The translations under genes were made by a program, and so were the position numbers. A model generated the notes under the pieces. It did no database searches. It saw nothing but the letters and a program-made list of their open reading frames with translations, and was not told where the DNA came from. Positions 11,185-22,076 of a stretch of 64,000 nt of DNA are shown here, in pieces (the first letter of the stretch is position 1; the number at the start of each line of letters is the position of its first letter). Origin of the DNA: Erinaceus europaeus (taxonomy: Eukaryota > Chordata > Mammalia > Eulipotyphla > Erinaceidae); NCBI RefSeq assembly GCF_950295315.1, contig NC_080164.1, forward strand, positions 9,242,502 to 9,306,501, written 5' to 3'.

Positions 11185-11330
11185 TCTATAGAGAAGCCCC
11201 CATCCCCATCTCACTGATGGAAAGTGTAATGGAGACACAGAAAGGCTAGAAAGACCTCGCTGATGCACAGCCACTGATGACTGGACCGGGATTTGTCCAC
11301 ATCTGGAGCCTGAGCAGGCTGTCACTAGCT
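11185..11330 (+). mobile_element. MIR-like ancient SINE remnant
   Basis: The sequence order 'catccccatctcactgatgg ... aggctagaaagacctcgctgatgcacagccactgatgactgg ... gatttgtcc' follows the MIR core (Pol III SINE common to mammals), heavily diverged. Confidence 0.5.
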
Positions 11331-11536
11331 TTGCTTCTGACAGCTGGACGATGACTTAGACTCACCAATGACTCTCACCCATGGCCTTTGCACCACAACC
11401 TCATCAGCCTGATATGCTCAGCCTCTCATAGCTTTACTTCCTCAGTCTCTGGTCCAGTGACCCGTACACCAGCGACATCCCTCATCATATTCTTTTTGTT
11501 GTTGTTCTTGTTGTTAATTTATTTTATAAAGTAAAA

Positions 11537-11866
11537 GGGATGCATTGGATCGACCTTCCCGTGGTGCATCCCGTGATTTACCAATTCACTGGGGAAACTG
11601 ACGATCCTTCCTAGCCGACTGAATCCACATGGATCCCAGTCACTTTCAAAGCCAGCAACAAGCAGCTCCTGACAGATTTCAAGCTGTTGGTCCTGCTCTT
11701 CAAGTCCTCCAACTTAATGTTGAGGGGCTATCCTTTGCCCAAACGCGTTACCCACATAGTCAACGACTGCCACCTCTCCAGATTCAAAGGAGGTTTCGAA
11801 ACTTTACATCAGGCTCAACCTGATGTGTTGACTGGCTACGGAAGAAGGGCAAACGCTAGAAGAAGA
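11537..11866 (+). mobile_element. 330-bp internal-deletion derivative of a Jockey/CR1-like LINE
   Basis: Flanked by near-identical ATAAAGTAAAA (11526-11536) and ATAAAATAAAA (11867-11877). The left about 205 bp holds a roughly 92-bp leader and the start of an open frame (ATG at 11629) reading to LQLNVEGLS, the first strand motif of the apurinic-type endonuclease of this LINE group. From about 11750 it switches to the last about 115 bp of the same element's ORF, closely matching the 62774-62890 region of the minus-strand copy ('cacatagtcaacgactgcc', 'gaagaagggcaaacgctag'). A one-base deletion near 11825 shifts the end frame. Both LINE ends without the middle indicates a non-autonomous derivative mobilised in trans. 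That function is inferred. Confidence 0.82.
11629..11823 (+). pseudogene. Truncated endonuclease-start frame of the LINE derivative
   Basis: A 64-codon frame. The first about 40 residues look like the N-terminus of a non-LTR retrotransposon polyprotein, with the LNVEGL endonuclease motif at about residues 29-34. After the deletion junction the frame reads the 3' end of the element out of phase and stops. It cannot encode a working enzyme. Its value is as a marker of where the parent element's ORF begins and how short its leader is. Confidence 0.7.
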
Positions 11867-11974
11867 ATAAAATAAAAACATTGATAAGACCCTAGGTTAA
11901 GAGGGGTACAATTCCACACAATTTCCAACACCAGGGTTCCATATCCCATTCCCTCCCTTGAAAGTTTTCCTATT

Positions 11975-14650
11975 TTTTTTTTAAATTTCTTTATTGGGGG
12001 AGTAATGGTTTACAGTCAACAATAAAATACAGTAGTCTGTACATGCATGACATTTCCACATAAAAACTCAACCCCCACTAGGTCCTTCTCTGCCATCATG
12101 TTCCAGGACCTGAAGCCCTTCCACCCCCAAAGTCTTTTACTTTGGTCCAATACACCAGCTCCAGTCCAAGTTCTGCTTTGTGTTTATTTTTCAGTGTTTG
12201 AATTGTATTCATTTCATTGAAGATGGCTTTAAAATTTAGATGGAAAAGAGTTCCGCCAATATTTTCCTCTAAGTATTTGATAGTTTCTGGTCTAACATAC
12301 GAGGAGTGTTGAAATCTCCTCCTACTACTGTGTTGCTGTTAATATATTGTTGTAGCTCCTTCAGTAGATTTTTGATATATTTATATGGCCTCTCCTTGGG
12401 TGTATAGATTTAATAATCATTAAGTCCTCTTGATTGACTGATCCTCTGAGCATTAAGTAATGCCCACCCTTATCTTTTTAATTTTTATTTATTTTAAGGT
12501 CAATCCTGTTAGATTGAGAATAACTGTTCCTGCCCCTTTTTGGTTTGTGTTTTCTGATCTATCTTCCTACTCTGTGCTTTTTAATAGGTGAATTCAGGCC
12601 ATTGAGATTTATTAATATTATAGAGGGAGGATATTTTAATGCCATTATTCTAAAATTTTAGAGTGTTCTGATATATGACATGTTTATGATAATGTCATTG
12701 TTTATAAGAGATCTTTCAGAACTTCTTGCTGGGCAGGCTTGGTGATAGTTCATTCCTTCAACTGTTGCTTGTCTGAGAAGGCTTTTATGCCTCCATCTAG
12801 TCTGAATGTCAGTCTAGCAGGAAAAAGTAGTTTTGGTTGAAAGCCTTTCTCACTGAGCACTGGATAGATATCTTTCCATTCTCTTCTGGCCTGTAGTGTT
12901 TGTGTGGAGAAGTCTGCTGCTAATCTTATGGCTTTTCCTCTGTAAGTGATTCTTCTTTTTCTCTCTCTTGTAGCCTCCAGGATCCTTTTCTTATCTTTAT
13001 TCCTTTTCATTCTATATATGATATATCTTGGTGTTTTTAAGTCTGGGTTAATTCTGTTTGGGACCCTCTGAGTTTCTTGAACCTTTATGTCTTTTATGTT
13101 GTCTAGACCAGAGAAGTTTTCATATATTATGTCTTATAGAATGCTTTCTTCCACTCCCCCTCTTTCTTCCTCTGGTAGGACTATAATGCATATATTACCT
13201 TTTTTGAAGTCATCCCATCTGCTCTTGTTTTCAGTATCTCTTAATCTCTTTTTGAGATCTCTTACTTCTTTCTTAGTTTTCTCTAATTCATCCTCAATAT
13301 TGCTAATTCTATTTTCTGCCTCACTTATTCTAGTCTCTCTCCCCTCTATTGTTTTCTGTAACTCAGCTATTTTGTTACCCTGTTCTGATACTGTTTTAGC
13401 TTGTGCAACTAGTTGTGTTCTTACCTCAGCTATTTCAGCTTTCAGATATCTAATCACCTCAAGATAGTTAGTGTTTTCTTTCAGAGTCTTATTTGCAGTT
13501 TCCCTATTTCTGATATTACTTTCAAACTCTTTCCTCACTCCTATGACTAATACCTCATTAGTGTTTGCATCTTTTTCTCAATCTTATGTGCTTTTACCTT
13601 TGGGTGGGTTTTATCTGGGATTTTGTCCTGGTTCATTTCTCCAATGTTTCTTCTTGGTTTAACCATTGTATATGGTGTGTTATAAGGTCTCTGTTTCAGT
13701 ACTATTCAATCCACTAATCACACTTACCTGGATCAACTTGTGTCTAAGTATGGTACTGATAGAGTCCACAGTTATGAAAATAACAGTTGTTCTAATGTTG
13801 TCTCAATCCTTGAGGTGAGACACTGCAGCTGTTAAAGCCTCTTTTGATCTTTATCTTCCCTGTAGGCTATAGGAGCTTGTAGGCTTTATAACTATAAGTA
13901 AAATTTTTTAACTTAATTACTCCTAACCTAGAGATAAAACAGGAAGGGGAAGAGATAGCACAGAGGTTATGCAAAGAGACTCCCATGCCTCAAGGGTCCA
14001 AAACTCCAGGCCCAATTCAGCTTCTCTGACAGCAGTCAGAGCCAAGAAGGGCAGCAGTCCTTTGCTCTGTGAGTTTCTAAACAAATCCTGTTTGTACTCT
14101 GTGGGTTCTGAGGCAATTATTCAATGTGTCTCTGAATTTGTTTGAAGAACAATGTGGAAAGGCTGACACTATACAGCCCCATTTCCAGATCACTGGGAGT
14201 GTACTTCTCCTGAGTTGCCCAATCAGGTCTCTGCCCCCAATGCCAGCACAGGGCTTCCCAACTGCTGGTCCAGCCTCCAGAGACAGTAGCAATGGAGATT
14301 CACAGTTGTATTTGGTGAGTCTTAGGGGATCCTCTCCTCTCATCAGCAGTTTATTTGTTGATAAAACTAAGACCAGAGGTGGTGTCTCAACTGGCAAACT
14401 GTTGAACTGTTACCAATCATTCCTGAGTAGGTAAGGGCTCTCAGACCCAGAAATCTCTCCTTAGGGCCCTCTCTTTCCATGAGCCACACATGTTTGCATT
14501 CACCCATGACTTGGTGAGTTCCCGAAGTATTATGAGTCTTGTCTTGTTGCATTCTCAGGTGATCTTCTTTGTTATTCTTAGTTGACCTGGAGAGGAGAGA
14601 AAAACAGCTGCTGCCACTTTGTAGCCTGCCTTTGGAAGACTGCCTAAAAA
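11975..14650 (-). mobile_element. L1 LINE copy C, antisense, full ends but internally deleted
   Basis: Minus-strand L1 with a perfect 9-bp duplication TTTCCTATT at 11966-11974 and 14651-14659 and a poly-A (T-run) at 11975-11983. Reading along the minus strand: 5' UTR (14650 to about 13690), ORF1 (about 13675-12750), the start of ORF2 endonuclease (to about 12300, ending at the GGDFNTP motif), then a jump to about 100 bp of late ORF2 (12200-12298), then another jump into the 3' UTR (11984-12190). The whole reverse transcriptase is absent, so the copy could move only in trans. Confidence 0.9.
12750..13675 (-). pseudogene. L1 ORF1 RNA-binding protein remnant (copy C)
   Basis: Two frames on the minus strand. 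The first, 13538-13134 (134 codons), is a heptad-rich coiled coil (repeated E/K/L/I spacing) ending at the start of the RNA-recognition segment (DDFKKGN.. then LPEEERGG). The second, 13010-12750 (86 codons), is the C-terminal domain with the RRITYRGK and FRLDGGIKAFSDKQQL segments typical of mammalian L1 ORF1p. A frameshift/stop between them, near 13020-13140, disables it. In intact L1 the protein is about 300-350 residues, trimerises and coats L1 RNA. Upstream is its 5' UTR; downstream is truncated ORF2. Confidence 0.88.
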
Positions 14651-15380
14651 TTTCCTATTCTTAATCTTTCTGGGATCATGGACCCAGTATCATTGTGGGG
14701 TGCAGAAATGGAAGGTCTGGCTTCTGTAATTACTTCTCCACTGAACGTGGGCATTGGCAGTTTGATCCATACTCCCAGTCTGTTTCTGTCTTTCTCTATT
14801 CGGGCAGGGCTCTGGATATTGGTGAGGTACTCTGTCCTGGGAAGTCATATTGACATCATGGTAGCATCTGCAACTTGGTGACTGAAAAAGCATTAAGATA
14901 CAAAGAAGAACAAAATAGGACTTCATCAAATTGAAAAGCTTCTGCACAGGAAAAAAAAAAATTCCCAAACAAAGAAACCCCTCATAGAATAGGAGAAGAT
15001 CTTCACATGCCATACATCAGACAACAGGCTAATAACCAAAATATATAAAGAGCTCACCAAACTCTGCACCAAAAAAGCAAATGACCCAATCCAAAAGTGT
15101 GATGAGGATATGAACAGAATATTCACTACAGAAGAGATACAAAAGGCCAACAGACATATGAAGAATTTCTCCAGGTCACTTATTGTCAGAGAAATGCAAA
15201 TAAAGGAAACTATGAGATACCACCTCACCCTTGTGAGAATGGCACACATCAAAACAACAGTAACAACAAATGCTGGGGAGGTTGTGGGGTCAAAGGAACA
15301 CTTCTGCACTGCTTGTGGGAATTTCAATTGGTCCAGCCCCTCTGGAGATCAGTCTGGAGAACACTCAGAAGGCTAGAAAT

Positions 15381-16033
15381 CAGGGCTGGATGGTGGCTCA
15401 CCTGGTTGAGTACATATGCTATAATGCATGAGTACTGGGCTAGCTAGCTTCATGGGCGGGAGACAGACGACCAGGGACTCATGGCTGAGCTGTATGCAGT
15501 ATCTCTTTATTCATGTGGAATACTGCACAATCTAAGCCAAGCTAAACTAAACTAAACTAAACTATAATCACAATCCTGTCCTTATATATATATACTTGCC
15601 AAGTAGGGTGTAAACAGGATGTGATGTAGAGAGGGTGGAGCGAAAAGTGACTGGTGCAAATCAGGGTGTACTATGAGAGGGGGTGGAGCAAAAAGACATC
15701 ATGAACCAGTAGGGATTAAACCAATGCCCTGCAGGCAGGGTGGTGCTTCGTTAACAGTGGTTATGTAAATAGAATACAGTGTTAAGCAGGGGGGATTAAA
15801 CCAATGAAACAGAAGGGGGTTTTAGAAGCAGAATTAGAAGCATACCAACACATGAGCACCCAGGTTTGAGTCCCCAGACCTCACCTGCAGGAGGAAAACA
15901 TCACAAGTGATGAAGCAGTGCTACAGGTGTCTCTCTGTCTCTCTTTCTCTCTAATCTCCTTTCCATCTCAATTTCTGGCTATTTCTATGCAGTAAATAAA
16001 TAAATAAAGATAATAAAAAAAATTTTTTAAAGA
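15381..16033 (+). mobile_element. tRNA-like SINE inside L1 E, split by a solo LTR
   Basis: The SINE body is in two parts, 15381-15432 ('gggctggatggtggctcacctgg') and 15851-16033 ('cccaggtttgagtccccag ... aataaataaataaag'). Duplicated L1 target: GAAGGCTAGAAAT (15368-15380) and GAAGCTAGAAAT (16034-16045). Confidence 0.92.
15433..15850 (-). mobile_element. Solo LTR (LTR type A) with perfect 6-bp target duplication
   Basis: A 418-bp insert flanked by CATGAG at 15427-15432 and 15851-15856. Read on the minus strand it starts TGTTGG. It then has two ATTGG/CCAAT-type boxes ('ccattggtttaatcc'), a TATATATATAAGG promoter box (complement of 15584-15596) and AATAAAG (complement near 15510), and ends in GCTAGCCCAGTA, a decayed form of GCTAGCCTGGCA. 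This is normal U3-R-U5 order. The 6-bp duplication fits a class II-like endogenous retrovirus. A CTAAA tandem sits at 15541-15561. No viral genes remain. Confidence 0.9.
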
Positions 16034-16265
16034 GAAGCTAGAAATGGATCTTCCATATGACCCAGTAATTCCTCTCCTAGGGATATATCCTAAGGACAAA
16101 ATCACACATATCCAAAAAGATATGTGCACACCTATGTTCATAGAAGTACAATTCATAATAGCCAAAACCTGGAAGCAACCCAGGTGCCCAACAACAGATG
16201 AGTGGCTGAGCAAGTTACGGTATATATACTCAATGGAATACTACTCAGCTATCAAGAATAATGAA

Positions 16266-16950
16266 CCCAACTTCTCTGATTATATTCTAATGTGCTGTCT
16301 CCTGCCTGAGTGCTAGGCAGTCTCTACTGATCCCTTGTTTATGTACTCACTGTTCTCTGACATGACCCTGCTTACTGGTTCACCTCCATGTGATATATCT
16401 TCCTCCAAGGTTTACTTAAAACTAGTTCTGAACAATATACAATACCAGTATCTAAATTTATCACATGTGTGAATTAATGAGTGAAAAAGAGAGTAGAAGT
16501 CTCAAGAGCAGGACTCTAACCTAGTAGAAAAGGGGTGGAGAGTGTTTGGCCCAAGAAAGCACTCAGTCTGTCCCAAGCAAAGCCAGCAGGCAGGACTCAA
16601 AATTCCATAGGTCTAAGAGCTCTTTTCACAGCAACATTAGGTGTTAATTTTTTTAAGTTGATATTTTTGTGCAGTCCATGAATGATGTTGGAAAGAGCCA
16701 AGTGGTTGTTGGCAGAAGAAAATCCCCCACTGCTGACCTAGAAGCCCACAGATCTGCCAGCAAGTTCAGAATTGTGAGGCAGCTTCACGAAGGCCAGAGG
16801 TCTCAGCCTCAACCCCTTGAGCCCCAAGATCACATGTCTGCTTGGAGCCTGAAAAGGGATGCCCTTGTGTAACAAACATGGCTCCTGAATTGTTACCAAC
16901 TTGGTTGCGATTACGGCCAGCAAGCTGAACTCCTCAATTAATTTCTAAAT
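16266..16950. other. Non-coding sequence, nothing recognised
   Basis: A/T-rich DNA without plausible coding frames or known repeats. Confidence 0.5.
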
Positions 16951-16954
16951 TGTA

Positions 16955-17078
16955 AGACTGGTTTTATTTTTACTGAAAGAGACCAGAGTACTTCTCTGTC
17001 ATTGCATGATATACTGAGGGTCGAACCTCAGGCCTCACTTATCCAAGGAAGAATTCCACCTCCCTGGCCCCTCGTATT
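16955..17078 (-). mobile_element. Second SINE type (short), minus orientation, diverged
   Basis: 'ttactgaaagagaccagag ... catgatatactgagggtcgaacctcaggcctcac ... ctccctggcccc' parallels the copy at 55075-55232. In plus sense this type reads '...ggttatgcaaa ... ctcaggttc.acccc'. Confidence 0.6.
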
Positions 17079-17079
17079 A

Positions 17080-17878
17080 TGTTATTTGAATTAATTCAAA
17101 ATTAATACCTGATGCACAAGATATTCATCAGAAAGCTTTTCAGTATGTTTGGAGCAATGTAAGCATGTGAATCTAATAGTTTCAACACTTGATTTTATGA
17201 ACTCCAAATACAGATCAGGTACTGCCAAGGAAAATTTAGCATCTGAATTGAAATATGCTCAAAGTGTAAAACACACACTAGATTTTGAAGACTGAGTACA
17301 GAAAAGAATGTTAAAATATCACATTAGTGCTTTTCTGTGGATTATGTGTCGACACGATAATATTTTGGATACAGTGGGTTAAACAAAATACACTAAAATT
17401 AATTTCACCTGGTTCCTTGTCCCTTTTTGTGGGACTACTACTAAACTGTAAATTATTTACACATAGCTCATATTTTATTTCTTCTGGACAGGGCTAGAGT
17501 CCAACAGAACTGAATTTATGACATGAAAACAATGGACTCAGATTGGCTTTTAGCAAGAGATAAGCTATATAACTGTTAGAGAAAAGACCCCTTAATTGAC
17601 CAGTCTTGTCCCTGGGATTCTGGAGGGGGCAGGGTCCTTAAGGGCACTGGGACATCCTTGGCCTAAAACCATGAACCACAATAGCAGACTGGCCAGGAGA
17701 CTGAAATTCAAAGATCAAAACCCTCAGATCAAAAACCCTCCTGCCTCCCACCATCAGTCTGTTTCATTCCTTCCCCTAAACAGAAATATTTTCTCCCACT
17801 CTCATATTACCAGCTGGATGTTTTCAGATGGAAAGGAAGAATCAAATTAATCCAGCTGTGTAACAGTGGTCTTCCTCT
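17080..17878. other. Non-coding A/T-rich sequence, nothing recognised
   Basis: No coding or RNA signal identified. Confidence 0.5.
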
Positions 17879-17879
17879 G

Positions 17880-18085
17880 GGGGCCAGGTGGTAGCACACC
17901 TGGTTGGCCTCTCCTGTTATAATGTACAAGGACACAGGTTCAAGCTCCTGGTCCCCACATACAGGGGGAAGCTTCACAAGAGGTGAAGCAGAGCTATAAG
18001 TGTCTCTCTTTCTCCCTCTCTATTTCCCCTTTCATCTCAATTTATCTCTGTCTCTATTCAAGAAATAATAAATGAATTGTTTAAA
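17880..18085 (+). mobile_element. tRNA-like SINE
   Basis: 'gggggccaggtggtagcacacctgg', 'caggttcaagctcctggtccc', 'ggtgaagcagagctataag', and an A-rich tail 'aagaaataataaatgaa'. Confidence 0.9.
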
Positions 18086-19072
18086 AGAACAATAACAAAG
18101 GCTCCCTCTGACCTCCAGGAAGTATGTGAAGGAAGGTTGACAATTTTCTCCATAAATACCATCTAAAACCAGTGGAAAGGAGTCCCCTACATTTGAGATA
18201 GAGCCTGAGCCTTAATGGGTAGCTCAGTAGGGAAAATTCTTGGCAAGCAGTGACTAATAGCTAATGTTGTTCCTTTCTCTAATGGCTTGGACTCAAAAGA
18301 ACTCAGCCACCAATTCACTGGAGATTCAGATACTGTCAGTGAATGAGTTGGTAGCCGAATTAGTGAACAAACTTACTGATTCTCAAAAAGAAAGAACAAA
18401 AGAAAGAAGAGAAGAGAAGAGAAGAGAAGAGAAGAGAAGAGAAGAGAAGAGAAGAGAAGAGAAGAGAAAATTAGTCACACAGAAAGAAAAACAAACTAAC
18501 CACATCTTGACATGAAATTCTCAAGGAAAAGACTTGAAACGGGCTTGAGAGGCAAGAGGGGTTCCCAAAGTCTGGGAAACCCTTCTTATGGCATTTCTTG
18601 GACAACATTTTTTTGAGTGAAAAGCCCTGTTAAACAGCTGGCAGCCAGCCCCTTGTTTCTGAGTTGTCAACATTTTAAAGGGAGGGAAACCTTGCCCAGC
18701 AGGCAATGAGTTTATCAAGTTCAGTGGGTCTATCACAGTGGAATGAATGATCTAGTTCACCTGCAGTTTGGACCTTGGCTCACCTGCACCTTCTCCCCTA
18801 CCCCACAGTAAGATAATTACTGGAGGAGAGGCTCCTGCTTGTTGGGTTCCAGAGTTTGAGGTTACCATAGAGGTGTAAAGGGCAGGGACTCCCCTCCCTG
18901 TGGAAAGGGATCTCTGGGAAGGCACCAGTTCTGAATTCAAAAGAATGCCTAGCAACGAATTAAGAATAAAAAGTCACACTCACTGGGGCCAGGTTGCTAG
19001 AGGCAAAATAAGGACCAGACAAGGACAGCGCAGAATGACCTGAGACTGTGGTTTCCAGAGTAAGAAAAAGAG
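18086..19072. other. Non-coding sequence with an (AGAAG)n tract
   Basis: No gene seen. The pentanucleotide tract at 18405-18469 is the only clear feature. Confidence 0.55.
18405..18469. repeat. (AGAAG)n microsatellite
   Basis: About 13 near-perfect AGAAG units. Confidence 0.97.
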
Positions 19073-19074
19073 TC

Positions 19075-19250
19075 AGCGTGGCTTAGGCAGGAGAAAGACG
19101 CAGGTTACCAAGTGCAAGTTCCTAGGTATGAGCAGTGAAGCAGGTCTGCAGGTGTCTGTCTCCCTTTCTCTCTCCCTCTCTACTTCCTCTTCTCTCTCAA
19201 TTTCTCTGTGTCCTGTCAAGTAAAAATAAAATAGAAAGAAAAAAATCTTA
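19075..19250 (+). mobile_element. Diverged tRNA-like SINE
   Basis: A weak head, then clear body 'gcagtgaagcaggtctgcaggtgtctg' and 'ctctctcaatttctctgtgtcctgtc' with an A-rich end. Confidence 0.75.
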
Positions 19251-19270
19251 AAAATAAAAATAAACAAATA

Positions 19271-19490
19271 GGGGCTTAGTGGTGGTGCATGTGGTTGAGC
19301 GGACATGTTACAATGCACAAAGCCCCAGGCTGGAGGCCCCAGTTCCCACCTGCAGGGGAGAAGCTTTGCAAGTGGTGAAGCAGGGCTGCAGGTGTCTCTC
19401 TTCCTCTCTAACTCTCCCTTCCCTCTCAATTTTTCATAGTCTCTATCCATCCAATCAATCAATAAAGAAAATAAAAATTAAAAAATCATA
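19271..19490 (+). mobile_element. tRNA-like SINE
   Basis: 'ggggcttagtggtggtgcatgtgg', 'tgcaggggagaagctttgc', 'gtgaagcagggctgcagg', A-rich tail. Confidence 0.9.
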
Positions 19491-19509
19491 AATAACAAAA
19501 TAAATAGTT

Positions 19510-20496
19510 TTTTTTAAGAAAGCGTCTCATCGAAAATAAAGATCATTTAGAAGCATAAGAGACCACCCACGCTTGCCTAAGTCTCTTTCTTCCTTCCCTT
19601 TGCCTGCTCCAACCCCAATACAAACAGCCCCCTGCACTTTGTGTCCAACTGCTGCACCTGTGACCTCAGCCACCGACCTTTGCCCAGTGTCCCCGAGACA
19701 GAATTACTGGAGCCCTTTGCCTTGTTCCCCCTCCCTCTTAATTATATAGTATTGAACAACTGTGCTGCTAACCGAAATTGGGACAGCTACTTGCCTCTGA
19801 AAGTCCATAATTATCCCCAGGGGAACAACATGTACCAGCAGGGCTCCCCCACCTGTCCCAGGCAGCCCCTGGAAAGCAGGCCACCCCTCCCAGCCAATCT
19901 GGAAAGCCCACGCCCATTCCTCCAGCACAGGGAGGGCAGGTGGGGCAGGGGAAGCCTCTGGCCTTGTGGGCCAGGCTCCTTTGGCATTGGAGTCCTGCGT
20001 CTTCCTTATAAAGGGATGTTGTCTCCGCAGGTAACCAAATGGGCCCCCTCAGAGCATCTGGGAACACTTTGAGTGATTGCTGGGGAGAGAAGATATGCCG
20101 GTCTTAACTAATGATCAACATCCACTTTTAATCAGGGGAAGCCGTCATAATGTGGGTATACTCCAGAGAAACAAGGCCCTTTCACCTTCAGGGGGTCTGC
20201 AGTAGCATGAACATCTGGGGAACACGGAGAGTCTGGTCCAGGTAGAGGGACAGTGAGAAGAACCGTGAGGACCCAGCAGCCTTGAACTAGGCAGCCTCAC
20301 CTGCGGTCTCTTGTTTGCTGATCCCCCGACACACACACACACACAACCACCACTCACAAGTCTTGAACAGCTTGGGGACTCCATGGAAGGTCAAAACCAA
20401 GCCAGCTGGCCCTCAGCCTGGAGTTTAGATTTCTCAAGTCTGTGACAGAGCTGGAGTTTTATCATGTCTGACAAGTTCTCTCTCTCTCTCTCTCTC
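19510..20496. other. Non-coding sequence, no gene supported
   Basis: Overlapping frames on both strands (a 143-codon plus frame at 19641-20072 and minus frames of 74-99 codons) lack recognisable domains. A short (AC)n lies at 20332-20346 and a (TC)n at 20478-20498. Confidence 0.5.
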
Positions 20497-20700
20497 CCTT
20501 ATTTATTTACTGGATAGAGACATCCAGAAATCGAGAGGGAAGGGGGTGATAGAGAGGGAGAAAGAAAGAGAGACATCAGCAACACTGCTTCACCACTCAA
20601 AAAGCTTTCCCCCTGCAAGTGGGGACTGGGGGGCTCAAACCTGGGTCCTCACGCATTATAACATGTGCGCTCAGCCACGTGCTCCACCACGTGGCCCCGA
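20497..20700 (-). mobile_element. tRNA-like SINE, minus orientation
   Basis: 'cccttatttatttactggatagag', 'gcttcaccactcaaaaagctttccccctgc', 'gctcaaacctgggtcctcacgc', and head 'ctccaccacgtggcccc'. Confidence 0.92.
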
Positions 20701-20814
20701 CCGCTCTCCCTTGTAATGTCAGTTTGAGTGACACAACAGTAGACCCGGCTCTAGAGGGAGAAAGTCCCTCTGTGTGTTGTCTTCTGTGGGCAGGCACTCT
20801 TACAAAGACCATGT

Positions 20815-20975
20815 CAGCTGATCCCTGCAAATCCCTCTAGAAGTCTATGATTACCCCTATTTTCCTCAAAGAAAAGCTGAGGACCAGAGTAATGTAGTTT
20901 CCTGGTTAAGCCCTTATGACCACACTGCTAGATTGTAGCCAAGGATTCATTCACAACCCAGGGTCTATGAAAGGG
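20815..20975 (+). mobile_element. MIR-like remnant
   Basis: 'gattacccctattttcctcaaagaaaagctgaggaccagag ... gaccacactgctagattgtagccaaggattca' follows the MIR core order, diverged. Confidence 0.55.
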
Positions 20976-21639
20976 CAAGGACATTAGTCCAGTTACAGTC
21001 ACAAGAGAGACTGAGGCTATAAAGTGGAGTGGAGGCTGGACTCACGAGGTGCCAGGAAATCAAGAGACAACAGTCCTTGTGGGCACTGTAGCTTGGATCT
21101 GGGTGTCTTGTGACAAGGCTGCTGTACCATTGACACATGGGATGTTGTATTCCTGGATCCTTCTGGAAAACTTGTCGGCCTCGAATTCTTCCTGCCCAGA
21201 GACAGTGGCACCGTCCCAGTGCAGACTCTCCTGCATCTCCAGGTCCATGAGGTGGTTTCCTCTGTCTGGATCCAGGGGCTCAGGTAGTGTCTACTCCAGC
21301 ATCTGGTAGGAAGGCAAAGATTGGGTCTTCTCCTCTGTAACCCAGCTCAGTGCTATTGGCTCAAAGCACGTCTTTGCTGATCAGTAGTGGTGGTTTCTCA
21401 AAGAGCTGGTGTCCTCACACTTCTGTTTCCCAAGGTCTCCAAGCCAACATGAGGACAGATGGCTCACCACTCATGAATCTTCTCCCACACTTAGAATTAA
21501 GGGGAATCTGGTACAACCAGGTGTAAGAGGAAAGAACAATTACAATAACAGTCACGAACTTGGACTGGGTTTGGTGTATTGCACCAAAGTAAAGGACGAA
21601 GAGGTGGTGGTGGTGTTTTCAGGACCTGGTGAACCTAGG
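20976..21639. other. Non-coding sequence, nothing recognised
   Basis: Small overlapping frames only. No domain, RNA or repeat recognised. Confidence 0.5.
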
Positions 21640-21768
21640 TGTGTGTGGTGGGGGGTAGCATAGTCATTATGCAAACAGACTGTCATGCCTGAGGCTCCAA
21701 GGTCCCAGATTCAATCCCCCACACCACCATAAACCAGAATTGAGCAGTGCTCTGGTAAAAAAGGAAAA
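21640..21768 (+). mobile_element. Second SINE type (short)
   Basis: 'ggggggtagcatagtcattatgcaaaca', 'catgcctgaggctccaagg', 'caatcccccacaccaccataaaccagaa', 'gagcagtgctctggt'. Related copies lie at 24128, 46290 (minus) and 23640. Confidence 0.8.
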
Positions 21769-21774
21769 AAAAAA

Positions 21775-22065
21775 ACAGGCAGTAGTTCAGTGGGTTAAGT
21801 GCAGGTGGCACAAAGCACAGCTAATGGCATAAGGATCCCCATTGGAGCCCCTCGTTCCAGCCCCTAGCTCCCCACATGCAGGGGAATCACTACACAGGGT
21901 GAAGCAGGTCTGCAGGCATCTTTCTCTCTCCCTCTCTGTCTTCCCCTCCTGTCTCCATTTCTTTCTGTCTTATTCAACAACAATGACATCAATAACAACA
22001 ATAATAACTACAACAATAAAAAACAACAAGGGCAACAAAAGGGAATAAATAAATATTTTTTAAAG
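21775..22065 (+). mobile_element. tRNA-like SINE with CAA/AAT-rich tail
   Basis: 'ggcagtagttcagtgggttaagtgc', body, then 'caacaacaatgacatcaataac ... gggcaacaaaagggaataaat'. Confidence 0.9.
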
Positions 22066-22076
22066 GGAATTAATTA

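Larger units (their letters stand above)
11492..14914 (-). mobile_element. Family X copy 3, minus strand, split by two later insertions
   Basis: The pieces of this repeat are 11492-11536 (T-rich, its poly-A end), 11867-11974 ('taagaggggtacaattccacac ... cctcccttgaaag') and 14651-14914 ('ctttctgggatcatggaccc ... tctggcttctgtaattactt'). Joined in order they match uninterrupted copy 5 (49340-49525). The interruptions are a Jockey/CR1-like derivative (11537-11866) and an antisense L1 (11975-14650). Each is flanked by its own target duplication, so family X predates both. Confidence 0.85.
14918..16265 (+). mobile_element. L1 LINE copy E, late ORF2 fragment
   Basis: Plus strand. The 5' end is truncated at late ORF2 ('gacttcatcaaattgaaaagcttctgcac'). 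It continues through 15380, resumes at 16034 ('gctagaaatggatcttccatatgaccc') and ends abruptly at about 16265 ('actactcagctatcaagaata') without a 3' UTR. It is interrupted by a SINE (15381-16033). Frames are broken. Confidence 0.88.
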
